DNA from: Penelope pileata
Taxonomy: Eukaryota > Chordata > Aves > Galliformes > Cracidae
DNA length: 64,000 nt
NCBI GenBank assembly: GCA_013396635.1
Contig: WBMW01003233.1
Location: 434,018-498,017, forward strand
Direction: 5' to 3'
Shown piece by piece: positions 24,501 to 38,640 of the stretch. How positions within the stretch are numbered: position 1 is the first letter of the stretch; each line of letters starts with the position of its first letter. The notes under the pieces are model-generated. The model was not told where the DNA came from and searched no databases. It was given only the letters and a program-made list of their open reading frames with translations. Position numbers and translations under genes: made by a program.

Positions 24501-27214
24501 CTCTCCAGCTAGTACAGAAAACACACACAGTATGACAGCTATCTCTGCATGGTACAAAAGCAAAGCACCAAGATACCTACAAAGACAGCATACGTTATTT
24601 GACTTAAACAGCATTTGTCAATGTGGTATCTGAGTGCCACTCAACAACATAAACTTCACAGCCAGCAGACACCTGCCTCATTCACCCCTCATCCTCGTGC
24701 AGAAGGATAACGCACCCCATTGTGTATCAGACCATTTAAACACTTAACTTCCATGGCACAGCATTATCCATTTCCTAAAGTTACTATGTTTTTTAATATG
24801 AGCATTTGGGTCTGTGGGGCTTTTTGTTTGTTTTTTTTCTAAGTCAGAAACTGTTGCATTAAGCTAGAGTTGTGTCTAGCTAAGGAGCAGTCCCCTGCCT
24901 GAAAGACAACATAGCATGAGAAGCTCAGACTGGTTATTTAATCTCTTACATTTTGTAATATAATGTAAATTTTTGATAACAGCAGTAATATGTATAATGC
25001 ATAATGCATATGGCTGTAAAAATGTCAACCAACTTTTATGGCTTTCCTCTTCATATGAATATTCAGTCATCCATTCGTCCCTAGATCCACTTCAATCCTG
25101 AAAAGAAAAGATGGAATAAATTAGTATTTGTAAGATTACTGAAAAACTGGCATTTAATTGATGTGTTTTCCCAGGGGCATATTAATTAATTTCTCAAGTA
25201 TTACTGTATATGTAAGTAAAAACGTAACCACAGCGTTCTGTTCCATAGTGAAACAGCTCAGAAGAACAGTAAGATTATAAGCATTTTTAATAAAACTGGA
25301 TAATTATGATACAACTGTACTGGAGAAAGCTTTATGCTTCCTGTTAACAAATTATTTTAGTCAATGTTCTCAGTGTTTTTCATTTCTAACCCGTCCCCGA
25401 CTGCTCTTCAGGGCCCGTTACGTATCAGTATCGTGTTTGTAGAGGTAAACTTTCCAGCAGTTACCCAGTGTGAATATTCTTTAGTGATGTTTCCAAATGT
25501 GTTTCCCAGAAATACTATCTGAGGTCTGGACAATAACACATTAAAAGGCAAATACATTTATTAGTGAACTCACTCATTACCACAGTCATTTCCTGTGGCT
25601 GGACAAGACCATCAGAAAATTGAAATACATATGAAAACAATACATGATTATGTTAGTTATGACTCCATATGAATATGTAAAAGAAAAACGTATTTAGAAA
25701 ATAAAATACTATACTTAACTTTTGGGACAGTCCTTCAGATTTAAGAAGGTAACAAACCAGAAGTCTAACTATTTAAAATATTTGGAAAGAAAACCTTCAG
25801 ACATCCAAAATTTAAGTAATCAACGTGTCTTAAAACTCTTGCCAGAGTATGTACAAATATCTGGAAGCAAACGCTACTTACATATGTCTCTCGTAATAAC
25901 GTAAATGGTGTAAATCTGCTGTCAGAGTTATTACAATCTGCTGCTATTTTTGTATCATTCAAAGTAAGGACATCTTTCACAGAGCAATGGAGCACCACTG
26001 GCCTGTTTTTAAACCACAACCCAGTGTTTTGTTACTGCTGTATACATAACAACGTGGCTAATGGGTTTCAAAAAACTAAGCAAACTTTTACAACGAAGAC
26101 AGCACAAGAATCTCCCCTAGAGATGTAAAATTAGTAAGTACTCACATACCACACTGCTATTACACTGACTAAACACTATGCACTTATGTTTTTATGAACC
26201 TTAATATTTTCTTAGAAATAAAATTAAGTTCTAAATATTCATATACATCATAAAAGGTTGTAAGCTTGCCATAAACTTTGACCTCCCTAAATGCAATTGA
26301 ATACTGTAGGCTTACAGCAGGCTAACCATTGCAGACCATTTGCATCTCTTAGGCATCTCGTAAACTCTTTCTTTGTTGTTATTTCATCTCCCTTGCTACT
26401 ATTTGGATTGCTTCGAATATTTCCATTTCATGAAACAAATTTTCTTTGAGGCACAACTGAGACAGTAAGTTTTGAGCAGTATTTCCTTTTGCATATTGGA
26501 AGAAACTCCTCTGAGCTTCTAGCAGCTATTTCTCTGTCCTGATGTCCAAAAACGAGGCAAGTAGACCAGTTTTTCTGCATCCTGGACTTGCATGATACGG
26601 TTATCTAATCTGAACAGGAAATTATTTAGTCAAGTTCTTGTAAATTAAATGTAATGTATTCAAAACCTTTGTGGGGGGATCTCTGTCAGAGACAGTGTGA
26701 TCTGTAATTGCTTCCAGTTCTCCACATTTTCTCATAATTACTTCTTAAACACACACAGACACGTGCACACCCGCACACTCCTGCAATGCAACTTCACATA
26801 ACACACGAATGCTGGAAGTCTTATTAGGTTACTGAGACTATGGCAATAGAGAAAACATAGATGAGTGTTTCAGAAGTGCTAACACACAGCTATCTAACTA
26901 ATCACAGCTATGACCACGTTTGCATTATTAAATCACGTACAATGGCCCTCCTCATGAAAAGCCTACTTCTTTAGCAGTAATTGGCTTTGCTTATTCATTC
27001 TCTTCAGGCTTGCACAATTTACCAAGCACTGGATTTCCCATTTCCTTCCACATGCTGCATCCCTGTGGTCTCCCACCCTCATGTACTCCCAGCCCACAAA
27101 AGTGTTTCTGCATGTCCTGCTCACTGCTAATCACAACAACTTCCAGCAGTGCTACCATCCCACAACCCGAAACGTGGTCCAGGATATCCAAGACACAGTA
27201 TGTATGGTTTGGGA
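21591..27214. other. Unique AT-rich DNA
   Basis: A long stretch without a recognisable gene or transposon. A degenerate CA-rich patch lies at about 26747-26785 and a T-rich patch at about 24823-24838. Frames of up to 109 codons occur on both strands without known motifs. 27000-27210 is C-rich and may be older repeat sequence. Confidence 0.6.
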
Positions 27215-27392
27215 CTAGGACAGGAATCATCCTCCTAGCACTGAGGAGGCCACCAGAGGTGACAGAGCACTGATGGCGATGGGCAATGCATGCTGGCCAC
27301 AAACTCCACACACACAGACCAAAGACAGGGGAGTTGTCAAGATGACCTTTAAAGGTCCCTTCCAACACTAAGGATTCTATGATGATCCTAAT
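27215..27392 (+). repeat. CR1 LINE 3' end, plus strand, with internal deletion
   Basis: The 3' terminus is clear: AAGATGACCTTTAAAGGTCC, then CTTCCAACACTAAGGATTCT and ATGATGATCC. Upstream, CATCCTCCTAGCACTGAGG followed by AGGCCACCAGAGG resembles a CR1 segment that normally lies several hundred bases from the tail. The copy therefore appears internally deleted. The upstream part is less certain than the last 70 bases. Confidence 0.65.
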
Positions 27393-29551
27393 CATGACTT
27401 TAGTCTGCTTTTGGGGTGAAGAGGTAACCCTCTAGCTAAAAGTGTCTGCTCAGCCAGCAGCTCCACAATTTTGTAGTCTCGTTTTCAGAAGTATCGGAAA
27501 GCCTCAGCTTGAGATGAAATGACTTGGAAATTCACACAAAAATAGGGCCATCTGTCCTTGCAAATCTAATGCATCGCTTCTGTCAAGTGTCATTGTTGTG
27601 AAATGTGTGCTGGACTTTATGTTTTAGCTGTTCACTGCAAAATCTCAGTTTCTTCTATCAGAAATAAGAAAATAGGTAGGAAAGTCTAGATAGCAGTGTC
27701 TACCATTTGTATGAAGAAAATCCACCAGATGACAACTGCATGATATTCTTCATTTAAACCCTCTGCGTCAAAAGGGTTATTTACCTCACCATGCAACAAA
27801 GCACCCAACAAACCATCAGCTTCAACCAAAAGAAATTTAAGTTGCAAACACAATTATGCCCACCTCCAGCCAAAAGCTAACTATGTGCTTAAAATTGTAT
27901 CTTCAGACTAAGAATTCATAAAGCTTACCAATACCACTGAACATTAGATTCCTTCTCCTGTGGCAAGAGAAGAGTAAATAGAAATTTAAGCACTCCAGTT
28001 TGGAAATACCTTTTTCTCACCTGGCCAACATCCCCACCGACTGGTGGAGAGGAGCAGGAAGGAATATGGGAAGAGTTTTAGGACAATTAACGCTAGACAC
28101 TTCTAGACAAGTGGAGGCTACACTATTTTTAGAGATGCATTTTAATGAATTGACATGGTTTTATGTGTTTGAAAATGATCTGTTTCTAGATAAAAAAGAA
28201 AGTTCACATAAGTATCACTTTCGCTATCTGTTTTATGTACTGCTAATTTTTACCTAAATTCCTGTTAATGGCGTTACAGAGTATTCCTTGTGTTATACTC
28301 CTCTTTTTTCTAATTTGGATACATACAGTAAAATATACACAGAAAATACCAACTAAGTTGCAAAGTCAAGCAATTTGCCTAACTTTTCTCTCTACAAAGC
28401 AAATCCCATATTTGGGTATAACACCTCTGAATCGCTTTCTTGTATCATTTATTTTACTTTAAAAACGTACACTTTTCTTCTTGAAAGCCCTCAAATCTGC
28501 ACGTGCAAGCCCTCTCAGTAACTCCCCTTGTAATCCCTTTCAAAGCCCGAGTCACATCCAGCTTTCTGAAGACTAAGCGTGACTGCTGCCAAACTCACCA
28601 AGGCCTCCCTAAACATCAGATAAGGCCGAGTAATTCAAAGCACAGCTTCAGCATCATACAGAGCCTAAGGAACAGCAGTCGTTATCAACGCAGCATTGAG
28701 GATGGCTACCTGTATATTGATGGTAGCGACATACTTGCCCTTTTTTCCCACATTCCTGGTTCTCGTAGGGAAATTCGTGAACTCCATAAACAAGACGTTC
28801 TGTAGAATCTACAAATTATTTATTTATGTATGTTTATGTAAAGCTACAGATTTTCAATGGGCCTTTACATCCAGAACCAGTAAGGAACAGAAGATAAGAT
28901 TCAGTTCAGCATTGTACTGTATCAGCACACCCAAAATTTCACCTACATTGCACTCAAGCACCTACATTTCTTTCCTTGGATCTAGCCTCACAGATCTTCA
29001 TAAATTGGATTCTGCACCACTGTAATTTAAACTAGGCAGAATACTTTGCCACCAAGGTTTTCTGAGGAGAAGTAAAACAACTTTAAGTTGCAGTGTGAGC
29101 CAGTGTCCCACCAGCAGTCATCACAATCTGCAAGTTGAGACAGCTCAGGTTACATGTCACTGATGCATGTTTTCTCAGCCTCACAGAACGAAAAGAGCAC
29201 TTGCTATGTATTTTGTCACTGACTACCCAAACGTGAACATAAGGTTGATTTTGTTCTCAAGTAGCTGAAGTTTTTGCCAGCCTTTGATAATAATTTCTCC
29301 TAAGGTGAGGCAAGCTGAGTTACTTGCACTAAGACCACCATCACCTCCAATATCTTTGTTATTCTGACATGGTGCCATTAACAAAATACCTTGGGGTCCT
29401 CAAAATATTTCTGGAAATTAACTTAAAGCTTGAACTTCTGGTATTTTAATAAAAGATTCACTGATATTTTAATAAAAGTAAAGAGAAGCAGGAGGCAGAG
29501 AGTGGGATGCTTGTTGCTAGGTGATACCTAGGCTCTCCCGAACTCCTACAG
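27393..29551. other. Unique AT-rich DNA
   Basis: No repeat family or gene recognised. Frames of up to 109 codons near 28700-29020 encode compositionally ordinary intergenic translations. Confidence 0.6.
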
Positions 29552-29640
29552 ACTGAAATATTTATCCAGACTCCCACAAAGAATGACATCCAGCACAGAG
29601 AAAGAAGAGACACGCTGACTGAAACGCATCGTGATTCAAG
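29552..29640 (+). other. Exon-like segment with strong splice donor
   Basis: The sequence CAAG/GTAAGA at 29640/29641 is a near-perfect splice donor. An acceptor-like CTCCTACAG ends at 29551 but has a weak pyrimidine tract. All frames are closed by stops (the ATG at 29584 reaches a TGA after eleven codons), so any exon would be non-coding, for example a 5' UTR. About 40 bases upstream, GTTGCTAGG at 29513-29521 matches one half of an RFX X-box. No AATAAA or downstream partner is identifiable. This is a candidate only. Confidence 0.15.
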
Positions 29641-32600
29641 GTAAGAAGCGGCAGCCCTGCCACCAGCTCAGTCCCTGGGGTGCACCACAACGAGGATGCT
29701 GAGGGGGAGGCTGACGCAGCTCCTCCTCAGTCAGTGTCTGCCTTGACTTCAGCCGGAGCCCTACAGGGAGACATCTCCAAACTCAGCCTTTTACAACAAA
29801 CTGGAACCACCTCAATTCCTCCAGAGTCCTGGCAGAAGGAGAAACTGCACCCTTCCCCACCTGACTGTAAAGCTGTTGCTTTTTAAATCACTGTGTTCCA
29901 ACAGTGGGTTTGCAGCTGGCCAGATGTGGATGACCCTTCCATTAAGAGAACGCACGGCCTTTGCAAGAAGGCTGCGAGCCATGCATCTCCTCCTCCTCCT
30001 CCTCTTGAAAGGTTTATTCAGTGACTAAACTTCCAAGGAGTGCTTACACTCTCAGTAGAAGATTAGAGGAATAAACATTATTCTTTACAGGGTCTCATAT
30101 TTGACATTAATGAATTATTTAGAATTGAATGGCTTCAAGGGTAAGTCCCAGACCTCCTGGGATTTACAGATACATTTCATTCTCTCTACAACTCAAGGGC
30201 ACGGGTTGACAAAAGTAATATATAGAAACGTACCACAATTCTGGTGATATAATTTTAGAGAATTGTTACTCTGACAAAGATGCATTTCAAAAATGAAAAA
30301 TCTGCAACTGTATGAATTTACACAAAAAATTCTGGCACAGCAAACAAAATAGAGACTTTGCAAAGGTGAAAAAGATTTAGTGGTTAAAATCTGTAGAAAG
30401 AATGGAGTCCTCAAATGCCTGAATTTAGGTAATGTTCACTAGCCAATCCAGAATAGTGCTGTAAATTGCAGGCAGCAGAGAAAATCACAGCAAAATAACA
30501 TAACCCCTTGAATTTTATTCTAAAAGTAGCGATTATCCTTGAAGTTTTCGGCTGATTGAATGGAAAGCTCTGAAATCTTGATATTCCCTTCACAATTCCA
30601 GCCTAAGTAGAATGACATTGGTTTTTGTTAGATCTAAATAAAGTTCTGATACCCAGAGTCACACATCACTTTGGACACCTTGCTGACATGCGGAAATGTT
30701 TGTGTTACACAGCATACACATTCAGCACAAGGTCTCTCAGATCACCATCCGCCCTCGCACACAGTTCAAACTGCACATTAGAGTTAAAATTCTATTTAGC
30801 AGCCTGCACACATGAAGTCAAAGGACTTAGTAGGCCTTTTCTTGCTGCAAGAATTACGTGCGATTTAAATATATACTTATATACATATATATGAATACAA
30901 ACACATGAAAATGTGTACACAGAAATTCTGATGAATAGATAAGTATTGGTTTGTAAATAATTGTCTTAAAGAACCTGTGGAAAGCACACTTTGTTATATC
31001 ATCAAAACAGCAGAGGAGCTTTCAGCCAAACTCTGACACATAACCACATTTCTGAACCCTCAACGAACTAGAACTGAGAAAAGCCATTTTATGCCCTTGT
31101 TTTCAGACTCTCCCTAGCAAAACTATTTATTACTCTCAAAATGATAATGACTCTCCAAAATTTCTATTTCTTCTGGTTTTGTATCTTTACTGAAACCAGA
31201 TTTATGCTCAGTCCAGAACCAAGCTGGCTCTACTTGGGGTGCAGGCAGTGGTACTCACATTCTCTTCTCGAAGTTGCAAGATAATCTACATTTATATCCT
31301 GACCCACTTAAAACAAGGATTTTCCTTCTTTCCCATTAAGAGGCTGCTGAATCCTAGACACCATTAGAAGACACAAGCAATCCTTGCACTTGTACCCAGT
31401 TACAAATGAAATTATCAGAGCTTAAGGAAGAGGCCATCATTTCCTTAGGACACTCAGCAAAGCATCGGTTTCTGTGCATGATACATGCATCAGATATTTC
31501 TCGTGGTGACAGCTGTCACCCAACTACCTGAACACGTAGGGTGGCTGAGCATGTAAGGCCCCTTGCCACAAGCCCCAAGGAACAAGCACAACTGTGCTGC
31601 AGCCTTGTGCCAAAATCCACTCTCCAGCAAGCCAGCTGTTGCAAGCATTCTGCAATTTGGTAATGGAGCAACGTGTTCAAGATGTGACCTGCCAGAGAAT
31701 TCAGGATGCCAAATACTACATTTACGTGGCTCAGAAGTTACAAGGAAGTCTCCTCATGGTTGCCTTACAGGAAACACCAGGACAATGGAAAAATCAAAGC
31801 AGAAAGAAAAAAAATAACACTGTTAATGTATGTAATATTGTCTTAGTTTCTAACAGAAGTTACTTCTCTCACAGTGTCTGGTATGAAGCTGTGTTTTGTT
31901 TCCAGAAGAGAAACACAACTGATAACACCTGGCAGTGTTGAACACAGCCAAGGACATATTTTGTTCCTCAGTGAAGCAGTTAGANATATATATAACACAA
32001 ATTAGTAGCATTAGCAGCATGTAAGCAGGAGCTTACATAAAACCTGGCACACCATCTCCTTTCATGCTGTACAAGGAGCTGTGAAGAAGTTACAGCACCA
32101 CCCATCACCACAGTGCACATGAAATACCACACGGCTTTCCCTTCCCCTAACCACAGCACCAAGCACACTTTGCCAGCTTTAACAGGAAAACCACTTAATG
32201 AATAAGCAACAACAGAATAAGCTGCACCAATTAAACTTGCTTCAGAAGAGGGAAAAAAACCATTCCCACAAGCAACGGAGACGGCTACATAGGCTGTATG
32301 TATCTTTATAACCAACAGAAGCCTGTAAGATGCAGGTGGGTCCCCCTGCAGCTGGCAGGTGATCACCTCCTCAGAGCTGCGTCCATGAGTCCCACCTCAC
32401 CACATCTATCAGGGTGAAGTGAGTTAGCAGGAACTGCCAAACTGTTCAAGCAAACCTATTCTGTTCCTCCAAAACACAAGTGACAAAAGCCCAAGGTTTC
32501 ATCTGCCTACAGCCAGCACAGTTGCAGCTAGGAGAAGACACACTCCCGCAAGTTACTACAAAGTTAGGAAAAATGAACAAAGAAAAACAGGCAAACAAAA

Positions 32601-32815
32601 TGAAACACAGTGCTCCAAGTTACAATATTTGCCAAAGAAGCCCAACCACCCTCGCTTCCAGGCTCAGTTATGCTTCCAGGAGAAAAGGAAGCCCACAGCT
32701 GAACGATTCTGCTCTACCTATCGGGTAGTTGTGCTCAGCTCCTCTTCCTGCCTTCACTCAGGTCCCAACAAATTTCATCGCTGCATTCATTACAATTCGC
32801 AAACACCCCTCTCTT
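29641..32815. other. Unique DNA with (CTC)6 and one N
   Basis: A short (CTC)6 microsatellite occupies 29987-30004. An alternating AT stretch lies near 30868-30895. A single unresolved base N is at 31985. Moderately GC-rich patches (29640-29880 and 31500-31790) are not recognisable as genes. Confidence 0.65.
29987..30004 (+). repeat. (CTC)6 microsatellite
   Basis: Six perfect CTC units. Too short to be notable, but potentially polymorphic. Confidence 0.9.
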
Positions 32816-32845
32816 CCCCCCCCCCCTTTTTTTTTTTTTTTTTTT
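32816..32845 (+). repeat. C11-T19 homopolymer junction
   Basis: Eleven C are followed directly by nineteen T. The block continues AAAATTTTCAG to 32856, so the whole looks like an extreme pyrimidine tract ahead of an AG. Run lengths are prone to sequencing error. Confidence 0.9.
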
Positions 32846-32856
32846 AAAATTTTCAG

Positions 32857-35800
32857 TTACAAATGTCCTAACAAGTTGTTTTGTCACGAAAACACCACCA
32901 TAGCATATACAGGATCGAGGCCCTAAACCCAGTGCACTACGTGATAGCCATGATGCCATTAATCAGTTTTACGAGTCCATTTGGCTGGCATGATACAAGC
33001 GTGGCTGATGAGTGTCTATTTTAATAGGAAGGTAAGCTCTCTAAAATTGATCAATTGACCAGTAGCTTTCATTAATCATTTTTAATGTCTTTTCTCCTAC
33101 CATTGCCTTTCTTGAAAGTGCAGACTAGCATTATTACTAGTAATTATCCCTCAGGATACCGTTAGGCAGAAAGCTCAGAAAAGGAAGAAATCACACATCT
33201 GAATATACAACATTCCCATCCAGCAACAATCAGCTTGAAACAGCTCTACTAGCAGACTCAGCAGTTACAAATCTTTAATAATAATTTGAAATTCAAAGCA
33301 AGTCGCTGAACCATGCTCATCTTCTTGATGTCTTCGGGATGAGTAAGAAGAGTAAAACTGACCCCAGTACTGTTTTCTCGAGAATTTCCACTGGAAACTC
33401 CCTAACAATTCAGCCTTTATAATACACTGTAGAGCTCAGCACAAGTGAGGATTAACCTCATGTTAGGAGGCAGGACCCACCTGTTACATCGCAGGTCATA
33501 CATCTCATCGGCCTTCCTAGCTCTAATCATTGCTCTGCTTGTACTAAGTCTGCATATTTTTGACAGGAGACACAGTTGTTATGTTTATTTTTGTGACCCT
33601 TCTTAAACAGAAACATATTTGCTCCTCTATCAGATAGTTCCACCACCGATTAGACAGAATGGCACTGGGGAACACTTCAATGAAATTCATCCAGTATTAT
33701 TACAGGGAGAAACTGTGATGCATGTTTGTTCAAAAATGGAAATAGCCTGACTTCCAAAAGTAATTTGTACTTCCCAGTCACCTGCTGAGATCACCAAAGG
33801 AGTCTGCAGGACTTACCATCTGCATGCAGCAGCAGCCATTGCATTCTGCAGGCCAAGATGTACCGAACAATCCCCTTATCTGTGGCTCAACAACTACACA
33901 CAGTCACTGTTGAGAAACTATAACCTGAAGAACAACCTCAGTGGATTAAGCTCTCACCAGCTGGTGGGGTCATCTCAGCTACCTACAGACATGGACACCT
34001 GCGCTCGCTGCCCTTCATGCCTCTAGAGCTAAAGGAGAAAATGAAGCAGTGCAAGGGCTTGAGCCACTATTCAGTAGTGCTGCACTCATCCCAGCATCAC
34101 TCTAAACCAAAAAGTATTTTAAATAAAATTGTGCTCAGTTCTCTACAGAGTGCTAGGCAGTGATGGCTTTGGTCATTTAAACAAAAAAAATTGGTCTTGG
34201 GTTCCTTTATTCTCCTGATCAAATCTCTGATTTCTAAGACTTTCAGATTTATTCTCAGTGGGGCAGTATAGACTAGAAAGGGTATCTCATTTTTACAAGA
34301 ATTTGCAGAAAAAAAAGGAAATGGAAAAGCATGCCTGGGACGGTTTAGCTACTACTGTCAAACAAGAATTAGCAACACCGCCCATTCCAAACTTCCTGAA
34401 GACTGAGTTGATACACAAAAGCTAACAAAGCTTAACAGAAGTACAGACAAAAACAAATTATTACAAAATCAGAAATTAACAACAGTACGGAAGTTGCTTT
34501 GCTTAGTTTATTAAACCAGTCTGGAATGTGCTCCAAAGAGACAACCTTGCAATGCACAGAGGAAAAAACAGTTTAAAAGCCAAAGGGGTTTCACCCTGTA
34601 CTTACTGGATGTCAGTCAGACTGGCTGTTCCTGTACGCTGTGCCATGGCAGTGGATCAGCCCCAACTTACACTCCCATCACTCACTAGCAAGTGGGCTCA
34701 TCGTACTTAACTATCTCACAGGAAAGAGGGTGCAGTAAATAAATTAATAGCAACTTAGCATTCCTAGTAAATAATTTAATAACAATACAAGGCATGGATA
34801 CTAGAGGCGGTCACTACTGAAGAGCACAGTACAGTATCTGTTTTTTCAGTATTCTGAGTGTAACAAAAAATGATCACAGACATGACATTATGAACACTGT
34901 TCTACTTAACAGTGTCTCTGTAAGCATCACAGACTTCTGTCAAAGACAACTGAAAAAATTTCTGGTCAACCACTGCAATCTGTAATCAGTGCAAACTGTC
35001 CTTACGAAGAATAAACATGAATGACTTAGAACTACATTCACCAATTCTCTGAGGCTCAAGATCAGTAATTCCCTGACAATCAAAGCTTTTGTATTTATAT
35101 CAATTCCCTTTGATTACATTTTGATTTGCAGGTAACACCTGACACACTTCATTACTGAAACTACTTAACAAAGCAGTTAAGCTAACTGGCAGCAGCGGCT
35201 CAAGATATACCCGGGGCTAAACCCATCCTTGGTTTAAATCCAGGAGTACACCTAACCCATGTTTTGAAGTTATGAGGAAGCTCCTAAAACACACTACCTA
35301 TTGAAAAATACTCTGCAATTTAATTAGTAGGAACTATAGGTGTAAGAATTATACCAGTTTCAAGTTGTTACCCCTTGTCTACAGTCTATGTCACAAAGTT
35401 GGTTCATGTGGCCCATCCTCTTGGCTACCCCCTTTGCTACAGCAGCTTTGCTTTCTGCATTACCCATTGCAAAAACACCACAGCTGTCCAGATCGCAAGC
35501 CTCAAGTCACCTGCCATCTCTCTAAGGTCAGGGCCCCTATAACCAGATCACCCAGTCCTCAGCCCAAAGACAGCAGTCTTAAACCATATTGCATGACCTT
35601 CAGTGGTTTCAAAGTAGTTTAAAATTATAATCCAAAACTAGTTAATGAAGAGGTTATGAACCAAACAGCCCTCTGTGACTTGTCCCACCTACTCTCATCA
35701 CTCTTCTTACCACAGCTCTGTTTTTATTCTCCTCCTTGAATTTCTGTCTTCTGTGGACTGCTTATTCCCTAGTGCAAGTCCATGAACAAGCTGCTCAGTT

Positions 35801-38571
35801 TCAGCGAGACTGGCGTTATTTCCATCAAAAAGACAAATTCTGACTCAATGCTGCAATCCACCCACTATGAATGATTTCAAGGTTGCTTGGGTTTTTTGGC
35901 TTTTTAATATACAAAAGATAATTACTTTTTCTATATCATAAGTTGTACTCCCAATTATTCACTATAAATAAATGTTCTCTACTCTCCATGTATTGAGTTT
36001 GCACTCTCTGAATTCACTGCTAGCAGTACAGGTAGCTGTTACTACCTACTCCCGTAATACCCAAACAGAACACGTCTCACACAACGAATAAGTCAGAGGC
36101 ATTACTTTCGGAGCAGCTCACATGACAAAAGACTTGAGTTTTTTCTAAAGGCATCGTAAAGACTAAGTACAGGCATCGACACAAGAGCAAACTTCAGGTA
36201 ACAACACACATAATCAAAGTACTGTCAGCAGTCCAGAGGCGAACAGACACAGCTGTATGCTGCAATGACACCCTGAAAACATGCACTTTCACTAAGAGCA
36301 GAAGTAGCTGCAATGTTCTTTACAATAAGCACAAGGAATATTGCAAGTAAGTAAAACTCCCACAAGTGGCAAATGTCATCATCCTAACGATAACCCCTAC
36401 AGAGCTGCATCCTGTTATTACAATTAAGATTCTGTTAAAATGCCCACTAAAAATACCTAATTTTAATTAACAGTAATTTAGATTTATAAAACGAAATGTT
36501 ATAACTTGCTGATTTTATAAGACAATGAATTACCGATTAGAAAACAAATGTCAGTCTCTTGAGGGGGAAGAAGGAAATCATTTTAATGTGCACAGGAAAA
36601 AGTAATAAAAAGTCAGTAAGAAATGAAAACAATACTTCTAGAGTTTAAAAAAAAAAAAAGACAGTGTTACGGCCTTGAAGTTAATACCGGAAAGAATACA
36701 GAAGTTAAAATGTCTACATGAGGGGTCAGGCTGTTGTACATCCCTCAAAGAGTTAGTTGCAAGAAGGGGACATTATATCCATTACATCCAAGCAGGTGGA
36801 CGTATCCACAAATCCACAGACAGAACACATATCAAAGGTGGAAACAAATCGCTCCCACCAGACCTATGCTCAGCAGGGGCCTGCTGTCACCCTCCTGTGG
36901 CCTGCCAGGACCTGGGGGGCAAGGTAGGCCTTGCAGCTGGGGATGGCAAACAGGAAAGTATTCTTTTCTTTAGGGGTCACTTTTGCCAGCTGAATCGTCT
37001 CTGCTCTCTGTCCCACTGACACATTACTATCAGCTTATCTTGCTTTGCCAGCTCCGATTTCTAATCCAACACATACAGGAAGCCCCCGTCTCACCTCCCT
37101 CCCCCTCACCAACATACCGAGTGACAACAGCACAAGATCGATCCAGCGATCCACCTGCCTCCATGTCCCCCTGCTCACAGCAGGCACGCTGAACGGCTGG
37201 TGTTGGGCAGCCAGGAAGTCCCGACGGTTCCCTAATCTCCAGGGTATCAAGCACGGCAAGTCATCCTCTGGTATGGAAGATCTCCTGGACCTGGCCCAGC
37301 GGTTTAGAGGGCTTTGACACATCGAGCAGGATTACAACAAGCAGCACCATTTCAAAATGAAAAAGCAGCGAGGTCTGGCTTCCCAAGGCACTCTCTAAAA
37401 ATACACAGGCTTAACTGGAAACACACTAACCTGCAGTCTGTCAGCAAATACAAAATATCCTCTTTTCAACAAATGCTCAAAGAAATAATGTTTTTTTTTT
37501 GTGTTCTTTTTCTTATCAGTGTTTGAAAAAAGCCTACAAAGAAGCATTACACTGAATGAGTTCAGAAGGAGAGCATTACATAAATGCAGAAGCACAGTTG
37601 CACTAATATCCAGGAGTGATGCTCACAAACATCTTGTTATAACCATGTTAACACCATCAAAATAAACATCTTTCCCAAAGGATGTACCAGGGATCTTCAG
37701 AAGTTTCCCAGAACACTAACGACAACAACAGCAGTGCCAGATTTGTTGCCCTCTTCCCTCTCCTCTCCAGCCACCCCTGTAACCAGACCAAGACAAAGCA
37801 TCTCCTCCATTAGAGTGAGCGGTGTTAACACTGAATTAAACTAACACTAAGATAGTTTTCAAGCAGAAGATCAATATCAGCTGGAGCTTAAGATAAGACT
37901 ATCCTGAAGGCAAGAAGCATCAGACCATGGAATCCACAGAGCTAGTGCCAAACCGGAGGAGTCCAGCAAAAGGGAGATGATGCAGCTAAGAAAGCAGCCC
38001 CTCCACTGCCCCTCCACTCCTGTCAGGTACACATCAAAGCAGGATCCTCTTCCCTCGGCATGCCTCTGATCCCAAGGCTTCACTTCCTCTGTTGCCACCT
38101 GAAGAGCCATCAAGAATTTCTCTGAAATTCTAACAACTTGTCCAGCGGACACCTCAAGAGATGATCTTGTCCGTCCCTGGCAATTTGCACCACCATGCCT
38201 ACCTCAAAATCATTTCAGTCTCATTATATCCATCATACACAAGCTTCAAGAACAGAACCCACTGGACCTGCAAAAGAACAGCACCAGGATTCACCCCGAC
38301 TCAGTCTGAAGACAAAAGGTCTGCTTTAACTTAGAACCCGGATCAGAAATAGAGCAAAAACAGTCAGCGTACGTGGGCTGGGAGTTTTGTCAAGAGCTCT
38401 GATATTTACTCCAATTGTTTCTATAGACATCTATCAATCAAGTAAACATTTTCAAATGAAAATTAGGGTTTTACTCCACGATGACTATGATCGATTCCAA
38501 TAATTTTTACAGTTGTTTTGCAAATTATACTCCACAGATAATGTCTGCAAAGTGTTATAAAAACAAAAAGC
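32857..38571. other. Unique DNA
   Basis: No recognisable repeat or gene. 36860-37320 is GC-richer and open in several frames on both strands, including 90-115 codon stretches, with no identifiable motif. Poly-A runs lie at about 36648-36659. The plus strand of this interval looks notably rich in A and C. Confidence 0.6.
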
Positions 38572-38640
38572 AGTATCACAGAATCACAGGGATTGGAGGG
38601 GACCTCTGGAGCTCATCTAGTCCAACCCCCCAGCATGTGT
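38572..38640 (-). repeat. Very short CR1 tail, minus strand
   Basis: ATCACAGAATCACAGGGATT followed by GGAGGGGACCTCTGGAGCTC, then CATCTAGTCCAACCCCCC, is the antisense CR1 3' end. Only about 65 bases are present, an extreme 5' truncation. The preserved wording suggests a fairly young insertion. Confidence 0.88.

Noticed and set aside
35340..35440. Possible antisense CR1 piece (CAAGTTGTTACCCCTTGTCT)
   Set aside because: Only one short phrase fits; flanking sequence does not follow CR1 order.
36860..37320. GC-richer block with frames of 70-114 codons on both strands
   Set aside because: Frames overlap on both strands without domains or convincing paired splice sites; the pattern is compositional.
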